A program made the position numbers and the translations under genes. A stretch of 40,636 bases of DNA. It comes from Paracoccaceae bacterium. Its GTDB lineage: Bacteria; Pseudomonadota; Alphaproteobacteria; Rhodobacterales; Rhodobacteraceae. Where the stretch lies: positions 39,144 through 79,779 of the forward strand of contig JAAEZB010000001.1 of NCBI GenBank assembly GCA_018223085.1, read 5' to 3'. Each line of letters begins with the position of its first letter. Positions within the stretch are counted from its first letter, which is position 1. The notes under the pieces were generated by a model, which was not told the DNA's origin, searched no databases, and saw nothing but the letters and a program-made list of their open reading frames with translations. This document shows positions 26,668 to 34,059 of the stretch, in pieces.

Positions 26668-27189
26668 ATGACGCGACTGATTGCAATTTTGTTTGCTTCC
26701 GTTCTTGTGCTCGCGGGATGCGATACCGGAACAGGTGGTCATTCAAGAGCGGGCCAATATCGTATCTCATCCAACAGTACGGCTAAAATCCAGTACCGTG
26801 TTCTTGATTCGATCAATGCCCTGCGTAAGGCAGCAGGCGCAAATCCCCTTGAATTTAACGCGAAGCTCAACGCCGCTGCTGCGACGCATTCCCGCGATAT
26901 GTCAATCCAGAACCGCCCTTGGCACTTCGGATCTGACGGATCTTCACCGATTCAACGGGTTGAGCGCGTTGGTTATCAGGGGCGCTTCCTTGGGGAAAAT
27001 ATCTCGGAAACCTACGAAAGCGAACTTCAGACCCTCGAAGCCTGGCTTGCGCAGGAAGATACCCGTGCCGTCGTCATGAATAAGGACGCCAAAGAAATTG
27101 GCTTTGCCTGGTTTCAAGAGGCAAGCGGCAAGATTTGGTGGACACTTGTAACGGGCCGCTCAGACGCCGCGCCCATGGTTCACGGGTAA
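26668..27189 (+). CDS. CAP-domain (SCP/PR-1 family) lipoprotein
   Basis: The 173-residue product has a lipoprotein signal (LIAILFASVLVLAGC, Cys18 lipidated) followed by a CAP domain: NALRKAAGANPLEFNAKLNAAAATHSRDM, then HFGSDGSSPIQRVERVGY, and GENISETYES. These match the cavity residues His, Glu and His/Glu seen in bacterial CAP proteins (often YkwD or CAP-family). The biochemical role of bacterial CAP proteins is poorly known; a link to cell-envelope processes fits the neighbours. ATG 26668 has GGTGGGA five to six bases upstream; a frame from 26512 has no signal. Its last ten bases overlap the end of the converging transpeptidase-like gene. Confidence 0.88.
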   Translation: MTRLIAILFASVLVLAGCDTGTGGHSRAGQYRISSNSTAKIQYRVLDSINALRKAAGANPLEFNAKLNAAAATHSRDMSIQNRPWHFGSDGSSPIQRVERVGYQGRFLGENISETYESELQTLEAWLAQEDTRAVVMNKDAKEIGFAWFQEASGKIWWTLVTGRSDAAPMVHG

Positions 27190-27677
27190 ATAGAGATCAT
27201 TGTGCCATTGCGCACCATGGCATAGATATCTTCGATTTCCTTATTGGTAACGGCGATGCATCCCGCCGTCCAATCCTGACCACCGTCCCGGTATCTCCAC
27301 GGCCGTCCATGAATGAAGATGTCGCCGCCCGGCCTCTTGCCGAGTGTATTGGCATGAGCCTTATCCCCTTCATCAGGGTACGAAACACCAATCGAAAGAT
27401 GAAATTCGCTGTTTGGATTGCGGCGATCAATAACATAGTTTCCTTCCGGGGTTTTCCCGTCGCCCTCGATCTCTTTGTCCCCAACCGGCGCAAAACCAAG
27501 ACCGATATCATATGATACAAGCACCTCATCATGATGCATCAAGTACATCTTTCGGTTTTCCTTATAGACAAGGACACGAGTGACTTCGGGGCCATTGTAT
27601 GTCTTGAACTTCGACGCACAGCCACTCAACCCAACCAAAGAGAGCATCAGCATAAAAACAGCAGCCAATCGCAGCAT
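27180..27677 (-). CDS. YafK/DpaA-like YkuD-family lipoprotein
   Basis: The 165-residue protein has a lipobox (VGLSGC, Cys20) and a YkuD-fold domain of the YafK branch, with GDGKTPEGNYVID, His123 (FIHGRPW) and Cys140 (WTAGCIAVTNKEIEDIY). In E. coli the YafK branch (DpaA) cleaves Lpp from peptidoglycan, opposite to cross-linking members; whether this protein does so is unknown, as many alphaproteobacteria lack Lpp. AGGA about seven bases before ATG 27677 is a usable ribosome site. It lies 44 bases after the RNA methyltransferase gene on the same strand and could be co-transcribed. Its 3' end overlaps the CAP gene. Confidence 0.9.
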   Translation of the reverse strand: MLRLAAVFMLMLSLVGLSGCASKFKTYNGPEVTRVLVYKENRKMYLMHHDEVLVSYDIGLGFAPVGDKEIEGDGKTPEGNYVIDRRNPNSEFHLSIGVSYPDEGDKAHANTLGKRPGGDIFIHGRPWRYRDGGQDWTAGCIAVTNKEIEDIYAMVRNGTMISIYP

Positions 27678-27721
27678 TTCAAAGTCCTATTCAACCTGTT
27701 CGCATCGTCCTGTTGAACTTG

Positions 27722-28939
27722 CTATCTGCGCGAGAACTTCGCTGCAAGCTCGACATGAACCGACCAGCGAAATTGGTCCACTACCTGAACCCAGTCGAGC
27801 GCAAAGCCCGCGTTGCAAAGGATTTCTGCATCACGGGCAAAGGTCACCGGGTTACACGATACGAATGCAATGCGTGACACAGTTGATTGAGCAAGCTCTC
27901 GGGTCTGGGCTTCGGCTCCGGCGCGCGGCGGATCAATCACAGCGAAATCGTAGCGAAGGTCTTCTGCAATGATCGGATTGCGAAAAAGATCACGCGTTTC
28001 GGTGGTCACACGTTTAAGCCCCTGCGCCCGCCGCCATCCCCGATCAAGAGAGGCCAGCATCTCTCTTTCACCCTCCACCCCATGCATTTCGAAGAACGCG
28101 GCGAGGGGGAAGGTAAATGTTCCACAGCCAGCAAACAAATCAACACCACGCTTAGCCTCTAAACCAATTGCTTCGATGACGGCCTCAACAAGGGCAGCCT
28201 CACCCTCATAAGTGGCCTGAAGGAATGCACCGGGCGGTGGCACAACCCCCGCAGCCCCAAATTTCTGCTCGGGCGCAAACCGTGTGACAACAACCTCTTC
28301 ATCCCAAGCCAGTCGTGCCAGATTGGCATTTTCTGCTTCCTGCACCAAAAGGATATTCAGGGGCGCGTCTAGGGGCTTGCCTCCGACCACAGCAATATCG
28401 AGCCCGGCATTTGATAGAGTAGCCGTAACCGAAAGTTCTCCCTTACGGCTGGAGCCAACCATCGCCAATCGTTTCGCCACATCTATTACAGGCAAAAGAT
28501 CTGGGTGAATGAGTTTGCAATCCGGAATCTCGACAATCACATCGCTTGCACGGCCATGAAACCCCGCGGTCGCCCCCTTCTTGGTCCGCCTTGCAGAAAG
28601 CACAACACGACGGCGAGACTTAGTCGGGGATGTTTTGATCGAAAGAATATCCGCGCTCAACCCATGAGCAGCGAGTGCTTTTTCAACAATCTCTGTCTTC
28701 CAGTCAGCAACAAAATCATCACTTGCATGCTGCATCTGGCACCCACCGCAGGTTTTGAAATGGCGGCAGGGCGGGCGTACACGATCAGAAGACGGCGTCA
28801 CGATGCGCACCGATTCAAGACGGTTTCCGTTGGGCTCTCCGGTTACGATCTCGCCGGGAAGCATCTGAAACGCATAGATTGGCCCCAACGCAATACCATC
28901 ACCCTGATGACCCAGCCGCTCAATCACGTATTCCTGCAT
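27722..28939 (-). CDS. 23S rRNA (uracil-5-)-methyltransferase of the RlmD/RumA family
   Basis: The 405-residue protein belongs to the TrmA/RlmC/RlmD family of 5-methyluridine enzymes. It has an iron-sulfur cluster motif (PCRHFKTCGGCQMQH, with a fourth cysteine at IPDCKLIHP), a SAM loop DLFAGCGTFTFPL, the AVIDPPRAG motif, and the catalytic cysteine in VSCNPVTFARD. The N-terminal part starting QEYVIERLGHQGDGIAL is a short TRAM-like domain. The exact target nucleotide cannot be assigned. ATG 28939 has AGGAGG five bases upstream; a longer frame to 28978 overlaps cca. It follows cca by ten bases in the hslO-nudix-cca operon. Confidence 0.93.
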   Translation of the reverse strand: MQEYVIERLGHQGDGIALGPIYAFQMLPGEIVTGEPNGNRLESVRIVTPSSDRVRPPCRHFKTCGGCQMQHASDDFVADWKTEIVEKALAAHGLSADILSIKTSPTKSRRRVVLSARRTKKGATAGFHGRASDVIVEIPDCKLIHPDLLPVIDVAKRLAMVGSSRKGELSVTATLSNAGLDIAVVGGKPLDAPLNILLVQEAENANLARLAWDEEVVVTRFAPEQKFGAAGVVPPPGAFLQATYEGEAALVEAVIEAIGLEAKRGVDLFAGCGTFTFPLAAFFEMHGVEGEREMLASLDRGWRRAQGLKRVTTETRDLFRNPIIAEDLRYDFAVIDPPRAGAEAQTRELAQSTVSRIAFVSCNPVTFARDAEILCNAGFALDWVQVVDQFRWSVHVELAAKFSRR

Positions 28940-28949
28940 GAGGCCTCCT

Positions 28950-30104
28950 TCACTGCGACAGCAAATCTTCCCGGCCAAGCGAGAAGTCGGATTTCAACCA
29001 AAGCGCCTCCAGACGCTTAAGCTCCTGACCGAGCGCGGCCCCCTCATAAACAGGCATCAGATCCGCTGGTTTAATCGGAAAAATGGCGCCAGCCCCTCGC
29101 TGAATGTCGGAAATACCGGTCGCATCCACAGGCATCTCAAGCAATGCTGCCCGTAACAGAACTATTGAAACCGCCAAATCGGTGCCATGCCGATACCCGA
29201 GGACACCGCACCCCTCACCGCTCTCAATCCCGCAGCGAAGCACATCCAGCTTGCGTACCGACTTCTTTGACAGACGAAGATAATCCTCGATGTTCTGACC
29301 ACCCAAAGCCGCCAATCGACGCAACGGATCGGGTTTTACGTCGATTGAACGTTCAAGATGGACCAGCGGTGCAAGCGCCCTATCATCTGCACCAGGAAAC
29401 ACCCAGCCCAGCGCCCCACTTACCCTCATGGCCGCAACAGCCGGTGCCGGGTCGGGCGCAGCCAGCAACTTTAGCATTTCCGCTCCTATCCGTTCATTCG
29501 ATAGGGTCTCTATTCCGGACGCATTCTCCGCAATCGCGGCAAGGGCCTCGGAATCCATGCCTGCTTCAGGATCACCATAGAATGCATGAAAGCGAAAGAA
29601 TCGGAGTATCCGAAGATAGTCTTCGCGAATTCTTTGCTCCGCATCGTCAATAAAGCGAACCCTCCGCGCCCAAAGATCATTCAGGCCACCAAGCGGGTCA
29701 ACAATCTCACCATCAGGGCGCGCATAAATCGCGTTCATCGTGAAATCTCGTCTTCGCGCATCGTCTTTGACATCATCCGAAAACGCAACGACCGCGCGGC
29801 GACCATCCGTTTCAACATCCTTGCGGAAAGTCGTAATTTCATGCGGCTCGTGGTTTGCCACAACGGTAATAGTGCCGTGATCAATCCCCGTCGGAATCGC
29901 ATTCAGGCCATGCTCTTTTGCCAACTCAAGAACCGTAATCGGATGCGCATTGGTTGCAATGTCGATATCGTTGACACCTGTCTCGTAGAGCGCATTTCGG
30001 ACACAACCACCAACAAAGAGCGCCTGATAACCTTTATCGGTCAACATCGCACAAACTCTTTGCGTATCCGCGTTTTGAAGCCACGATCCGTTCAGGCGCG
30101 TCAC
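28950..30104 (-). CDS. cca: CCA tRNA nucleotidyltransferase
   Basis: This 384-residue enzyme adds or repairs the 3'-CCA of tRNA. The head domain has GGCVRNALY followed by DIDIATNA (metal-binding DxD), the RRDFTMNAIYARPDGEIVDP stretch, and the nucleotide-selecting motif EDYLRILRFFRFHAFYGDPE (EDxxR class II). I chose the GTG at 30104, which overlaps the upstream NUDIX stop as GTGA and has GGAG just upstream; an ATG at 30155 would sit deep inside that gene. The protein could in principle be poly(A) polymerase, but alphaproteobacterial members act as CCA enzymes. RNA methyltransferase follows ten bases downstream. Confidence 0.95.
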   Translation of the reverse strand: MTRLNGSWLQNADTQRVCAMLTDKGYQALFVGGCVRNALYETGVNDIDIATNAHPITVLELAKEHGLNAIPTGIDHGTITVVANHEPHEITTFRKDVETDGRRAVVAFSDDVKDDARRRDFTMNAIYARPDGEIVDPLGGLNDLWARRVRFIDDAEQRIREDYLRILRFFRFHAFYGDPEAGMDSEALAAIAENASGIETLSNERIGAEMLKLLAAPDPAPAVAAMRVSGALGWVFPGADDRALAPLVHLERSIDVKPDPLRRLAALGGQNIEDYLRLSKKSVRKLDVLRCGIESGEGCGVLGYRHGTDLAVSIVLLRAALLEMPVDATGISDIQRGAGAIFPIKPADLMPVYEGAALGQELKRLEALWLKSDFSLGREDLLSQ

Positions 30105-30697
30105 GTCTCCATCCTCTCTGCGAGGCCGCGCAAAATACGCGCCGTTGCACCCCATATATAATAGGGTCCAAACGGAACGGTAAAATAGTGACGTTTGCGT
30201 CCCTGCCAGCGGCGCGATTGAATTGAGAAATGTGCGCTCTTCAACACATGGTCAAGCGGCACGCGAAAAACTTCCTCAACCTCACCTTCTTCGGGACGAT
30301 CCGCAAACGGTGCTGTAATCAACCCAACAACCGGCGTCACCATGAAGCTTGTCACGGTTTCATGTGAGGGAAGTTGTCCAAGGACTTCAACATTTTCGGG
30401 CGGCAGTCCAATTTCCTCCCAAGCTTCGCGCAAAGCCGCAGCTGTCACATCCTTGTCGCCTTCGTCCTGCTTCCCCCCCGGAAAAGCAATTTGCCCGGGA
30501 TGGTGCTTGAGGTGAGAGGCCCTCTTGGTGAGCACCATATGGGGCGTACCGGCAACCACCTCGACTGCGACAAGAACTCCGGCTGGTCGCAATTTGCGAC
30601 CAGCCGGCAAGACAACATCGGGGTTAAGATCAAAATCAGAAGAGGCGCCGCTATCACGCGACAAGGCTTGAACAAGCCGTGTCCTTACCTCAATCAC
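30101..30697 (-). CDS. NUDIX hydrolase, CoA pyrophosphatase type
   Basis: The 198-residue product carries the UPF0035 signature before its NUDIX box (LTKRASHLKHHPGQIAFPGG, then KQDEGDKD) and the box REAWEEIGL. This combination is typical of NudL/Nudt7-type enzymes that cleave CoA to 3',5'-ADP and phosphopantetheine. The start is inferred as GTG 30697, overlapping the end of hslO, with AGAGG six bases upstream; an open frame to 30757 runs into hslO. It overlaps cca by four bases. Substrate is inferred from the motif alone. Confidence 0.9.
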   Translation of the reverse strand: MIEVRTRLVQALSRDSGASSDFDLNPDVVLPAGRKLRPAGVLVAVEVVAGTPHMVLTKRASHLKHHPGQIAFPGGKQDEGDKDVTAAALREAWEEIGLPPENVEVLGQLPSHETVTSFMVTPVVGLITAPFADRPEEGEVEEVFRVPLDHVLKSAHFSIQSRRWQGRKRHYFTVPFGPYYIWGATARILRGLAERMET

Positions 30698-31682
30698 CCT
30701 TCGCCTCTTCCGCTTCAAAACCAACTGTCTTGGGGTCGAGAGAATAATGCGCACCACAGAACTGGCAATCCGCAGTCACCCGGCCTTCTGGCGTTGTCAT
30801 TCTCGCAATATCTTTCACCGAATAGATCGAAAGGCTCTGGCGCACGCGATCCTCGGAGCAGGTGCAGCCAAAACACACCGACTGCGGATCATACACGCGT
30901 GGCGCTTCCTCATGGAAAAGCCGCAGAAGGAGCTGCGTCGGTGGAACTGTGGGGCCGATCATTTCGATGTCTTCCACGGTATCGAGCAGAATATTGGCGC
31001 GGTTCCAGTTTTCCTCATCATCTCCATCAAGAATATCGCCGGCATGAAGAAGGCCAGCTTCCCCGCTGCCACCCTCATCAGATACATGGGGAGAAGCCTT
31101 CGGCATATGTTGGAGCATAATACCACCTGCACGCCAATGCTCTGACACGCCCGGTTCCGTCGATTTGCCAAAACGCAATGCAAAGCGCGTCGCGAGCTGT
31201 TCCGACTGGGCAAAATATGCTTCTGCGCACGCCTTGATAGAGTCACCCTCCAATGAGGTGATCCCCTTATATGGCGCCATGCCCTTACCTTGGTCGATCA
31301 TAATCGCGAAATAGCCGCTACCGACTTGAGCAAACGGGACATCGTCGGTCAACCGGCTTTCATCAAAGCTTGCGTAGGCACGGATTCGCGCCGGGTCGCC
31401 CTCTTTCTCTGGTCCGTAGTAATCGGTGGCGATCATCCGAACAGGCCCATTCGATTGCACCTGAAGCGACAGTTTCCAACGCAATTTGATGGTCTGGCCA
31501 ATCAAAGCCGTCAACAGGGTCATCTCCGCAACCAACGCTTCTACCTGCGGAGGATATGAGTGTTGTTTCAGAACACCATCAAGAACGCCGTCAAGACGGG
31601 CAACCCGCCCACGTATATCCGAGCGGTCCAGCTGGAACGGTAAAATGGTATCGTCCCAAGCGATTTTGTTTCCAAGAGTCAT
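30690..31682 (-). CDS. hslO: Redox-regulated chaperonin Hsp33
   Basis: Hsp33 is a holdase chaperone switched on by oxidation. The 330-residue protein shows the N-terminal core (WDDTILPFQLDRSDIRGRV), the conserved GYFAIMIDQGKGMAPYKGI region, and the C-terminal zinc switch with four cysteines: CTC within SVCFGCTCSEDRV and CQFCGAHY, in the CxC/CxxC arrangement, plus an extra upstream cysteine. ATG 31682 has GAGGAA about six bases upstream. It is the first gene of an hslO-nudix-cca-rRNA methyltransferase operon and divergent from another NUDIX gene, with 75 bases between starts. Confidence 0.95.
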   Translation of the reverse strand: MTLGNKIAWDDTILPFQLDRSDIRGRVARLDGVLDGVLKQHSYPPQVEALVAEMTLLTALIGQTIKLRWKLSLQVQSNGPVRMIATDYYGPEKEGDPARIRAYASFDESRLTDDVPFAQVGSGYFAIMIDQGKGMAPYKGITSLEGDSIKACAEAYFAQSEQLATRFALRFGKSTEPGVSEHWRAGGIMLQHMPKASPHVSDEGGSGEAGLLHAGDILDGDDEENWNRANILLDTVEDIEMIGPTVPPTQLLLRLFHEEAPRVYDPQSVCFGCTCSEDRVRQSLSIYSVKDIARMTTPEGRVTADCQFCGAHYSLDPKTVGFEAEEAKGD

Positions 31683-31757
31683 CCGTTTCCTCAGAAGCTT
31701 TTTCTTGCCATACCTCGTCAACAACTAGCCCACAAGGCGTACAGAAAAGGGACAAAC

Positions 31758-32195
31758 ATGATCCGCCGATTTGGACAGCCCCCTAAAATCGACAAAACAT
31801 ATACTCTCCGCCCTGGCGTGTACGCTATACTCCGCCGTGGGCCGAACCTCCTCCTCACGTTCCAAAAAAAGCCGGATGCAGAGTTTCAACTCCCCGGTGG
31901 CGGCATTGACCCCGGAGAGTCACCCCTGACTACGTTGCATAGAGAAGTATACGAAGAAACGGGTTGGACCATTGCCCGTCCTCGGCGCATCGGTGCCTTC
32001 CGGCGTTTTGTTTATATGCCGGAATATGACCTCTGGGCCGAGAAGCTCTGCACAATCTATACTGCTGATCCCTGTTTACGGCGTGGCCCCCCGACAGAGC
32101 CACTTCATTCGGCGCATTGGGTTCCGATTAAGGCAGCTACTCAAATTCTCGGAAACTCGGGTGATCGTTATTTCGCGGGCTTGCTGGCGCGCTAG
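31758..32195 (+). CDS. NUDIX hydrolase
   Basis: The 145-residue protein has a complete NUDIX box at residues 48-70 (GGIDPGE, then REVYEETGW). The N-terminal KTYTLRPGVYAILRRGPNLLLTFQKKPDAEFQLPGGG resembles diadenosine-polyphosphate and RppH-like hydrolases more than MutT, but the substrate is not clear. AAGGG about eight bases upstream supports ATG 31758. It is divergent from hslO. Its TAG stop shares the CTAG tetranucleotide with the stop of the converging response-regulator gene, so no terminator separates them. Confidence 0.88.
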   Translation: MIRRFGQPPKIDKTYTLRPGVYAILRRGPNLLLTFQKKPDAEFQLPGGGIDPGESPLTTLHREVYEETGWTIARPRRIGAFRRFVYMPEYDLWAEKLCTIYTADPCLRRGPPTEPLHSAHWVPIKAATQILGNSGDRYFAGLLAR

Positions 32196-33463
32196 AGCCA
32201 CGGCCCACGATATTCGAATAGGATTCCCGAAACATCATCCGGCAATCCCCCGCCGCCACTCAACGCATCGAGCCGCCAATGCAAGGTTTCGAGAAAACGA
32301 TCTGTGGGAAGAGCATAGAGATTAATCAAAAGATCCTCCAACCCCTCCTCTCCAAGGAGGTTCCCCTCTTCATCCGGACATTCTATGACGCCGTCTGATA
32401 GAATGAGAAGCCGTTCCCCAATATCAAGCTTTGTCTCGAAATCCTCAAACTCTGCGTCTTCAATCAGCCCAACAGGCAGCCCGCCCGATCCGATTTCTTC
32501 AATCTTGCCGCCATGACGCAGCACAATTGGGTGCGGATGGCCAGCCTGCGCAATCTCGACCTGACCAGTTTGAAGATCAATGATTGCAAGGAGCATAGTA
32601 AAGTAATGCTCCGTCTCCATCTCAGAAAAAATGATCCGGTTAAGCTGAGCGATAACCTCCGATGGAGCTAGGTAGGTATGGCCACCATCCGGTAACGCCT
32701 TCAAGGCTATGTTCTGTTCTGGAGAAGATGACGAAAGATAACCCGCCAGCCGCGCAATCACGAGGGCAGAGCTAACGCCATGCCCAGATACATCAATAGC
32801 ATAAAGGCCAATCTTGTTGTCGCTAATCCTATAATGGCCAACAAGGTCTCCACCTACATGACCGCTCGCATGCAACATCAAGGATGCCGCACCGGTACCG
32901 AAATCCTTAAATTTCTCTCGCACAAGAGATTCCTGAAGCTTTTTCGCTTCGATGAGGTCATTGTCGAGCGAATCGTATAGTCGGCGCAACTCCTCAAGCG
33001 TATCTGTAATCACATCATTCTTGCGGGTCAGTTCCCGCTGCATCTTGAGGATGCGGTCTCCGGCGCTGATTCGCGCACGAAGCTCATGCGCGTTGACCGG
33101 TTTGCTGACGAAATCATCGGCGCCACTTTCAAGACCTTTGACGACCTCCGCTTTCTCGCTCTTCGATGTAAGGAGGATAAAGTATCCGTATTGGTCCCCC
33201 GGCAACGCCCTGAACGCTTGGCAAAATTCAAGGCCGTCCATCCCAGGCATGACCCAGTCGCTCAGAATAAGATCCGGCGGGTTATTACGACAAATTTCAA
33301 GGGCTTCCTCTCCAGAGTCGGCCTCAATCACCTCGTATCCATCCCTTTGGAGAGACGCGCTCAGAATTCGCCGTTGCAATCGGCTATCATCCACAAGGAG
33401 AACCCTATGGATCGCTTTAACCAAGCCCTCGGTTTCAGATATATTCTCCGAAGCTTGCTGCAC
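32192..33463 (-). CDS. Response regulator with PP2C-type serine phosphatase domain (RbaY-like)
   Basis: The 423-residue protein has a receiver domain (residues 20-135: DD25-26, phosphoacceptor Asp69 in LILSDWVMPGMDG, Lys121 in VSKPVN), a coiled-coil linker (about 140-185) and a SpoIIE/RsbU-type phosphatase (GGDLVGHY, DVSGHG with Asp224, LSDGV with Asp357, DDVSG near the end). Such proteins dephosphorylate an anti-sigma-factor antagonist in partner-switching systems. From memory it matches the architecture of RbaY of Rhodobacter capsulatus, part of a RbaV/RbaW system; the partners are not in this window. The start is a GTG at 33463 with GGTGAGG just upstream, though a TTG 13 codons later is possible. 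It is divergent from the Hpt gene. Confidence 0.92.
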   Translation of the reverse strand: MQQASENISETEGLVKAIHRVLLVDDSRLQRRILSASLQRDGYEVIEADSGEEALEICRNNPPDLILSDWVMPGMDGLEFCQAFRALPGDQYGYFILLTSKSEKAEVVKGLESGADDFVSKPVNAHELRARISAGDRILKMQRELTRKNDVITDTLEELRRLYDSLDNDLIEAKKLQESLVREKFKDFGTGAASLMLHASGHVGGDLVGHYRISDNKIGLYAIDVSGHGVSSALVIARLAGYLSSSSPEQNIALKALPDGGHTYLAPSEVIAQLNRIIFSEMETEHYFTMLLAIIDLQTGQVEIAQAGHPHPIVLRHGGKIEEIGSGGLPVGLIEDAEFEDFETKLDIGERLLILSDGVIECPDEEGNLLGEEGLEDLLINLYALPTDRFLETLHWRLDALSGGGGLPDDVSGILFEYRGPWL

Positions 33464-33623
33464 GCCTCACCTATTTCGCCAATCACACATGAACCAATTT
33501 ACGCAGCCTAGGCCTAAGACGGTAAACAATCCTTCAAGACCACAAGGCACAACCTCATTTTTGTTCTTCCGTATTTCTTAACCGGTTCATCCTTAAAACT
33601 ACCTAAAGCCAAAGAGGTTAGAG

Positions 33624-33944
33624 ATGATTGATTGGGATCGCATCAAGGAACTACGCGCCGAGATCGGAGAAGATGACTTCGGAGAGGTTGTCGAAATTTT
33701 TCTTGAAGAGGTGGAAGAAGGCATAGGTCGCCTGAAATCCGATCGCGTTGATGGGACGCTCGCCGCAAACTTACATTTCCTGAAAGGAAGCGCTCTGAAC
33801 CTTGGGTTTCATAGCTTTTCAACGCTTTGTCAGGCTGGCGAAACTGCCGCCTCCGAAGGAAAAGAAGACGAGGTTGATCTCTCGGGCTTGATTGCATGCT
33901 ACCAAGATTCCAAAAAGGCTTTTGAGCAAGGTTTGTCTGCCTGA
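33624..33944 (+). CDS. Histidine phosphotransfer (Hpt) domain protein
   Basis: The 106-residue protein is a stand-alone Hpt domain, predicted four-helix bundle, with the phospho-accepting His51 in LHFLKGSALNLGF. The surroundings of the histidine match the family (H-x-L-K-G-S-[AS]). It carries a phosphoryl group between a sensor kinase and a response regulator but has no catalytic domain. The divergent neighbour is a receiver-phosphatase protein, so a phosphorelay between the two is likely (inference). GAGG precedes ATG 33624. The protein is acidic (many Glu and Asp), usual for Hpt. No sensor kinase is encoded here. Confidence 0.92.
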   Translation: MIDWDRIKELRAEIGEDDFGEVVEIFLEEVEEGIGRLKSDRVDGTLAANLHFLKGSALNLGFHSFSTLCQAGETAASEGKEDEVDLSGLIACYQDSKKAFEQGLSA

Positions 33945-33978
33945 AACGGCTATGCGCTGAAAAGGAGGCTGAAAACGC

Positions 33979-34014
33979 ATGCGATTCGCCCGCCTCTCCT
34001 TGCCCTGTCCCTGA
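33979..34014 (+). other. Possible 11-codon leader ORF upstream of argG
   Basis: A short ORF encodes MRFARLSLPCP. AAGGAGG (33962-33968) lies ten bases upstream. Codons 2 and 5 are arginine codons. It ends 45 bases before the argG ATG and may be chance; translation is unproven. Confidence 0.25.
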
Positions 34015-34022
34015 AAACCCGG

Positions 34023-34038
34023 TATCGCGCCTGCGATA
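34023..34038 (+). repeat. Inverted repeat in the argG leader
   Basis: TATCGC and GCGATA form a perfect 6-base hairpin with loop GCCT. No T run follows, so it is not a terminator. It could be an operator or an RNA hairpin before argG. Confidence 0.4.
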
Positions 34039-34059
34039 TACGTTTGAAGGGAAATAGTC

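Noticed and set aside
33578-33598. Possible CtrA site (two TTAA elements) before the Hpt gene
   Set aside because: The two TTAA elements are 11 bases apart, whereas the CtrA box needs 7.
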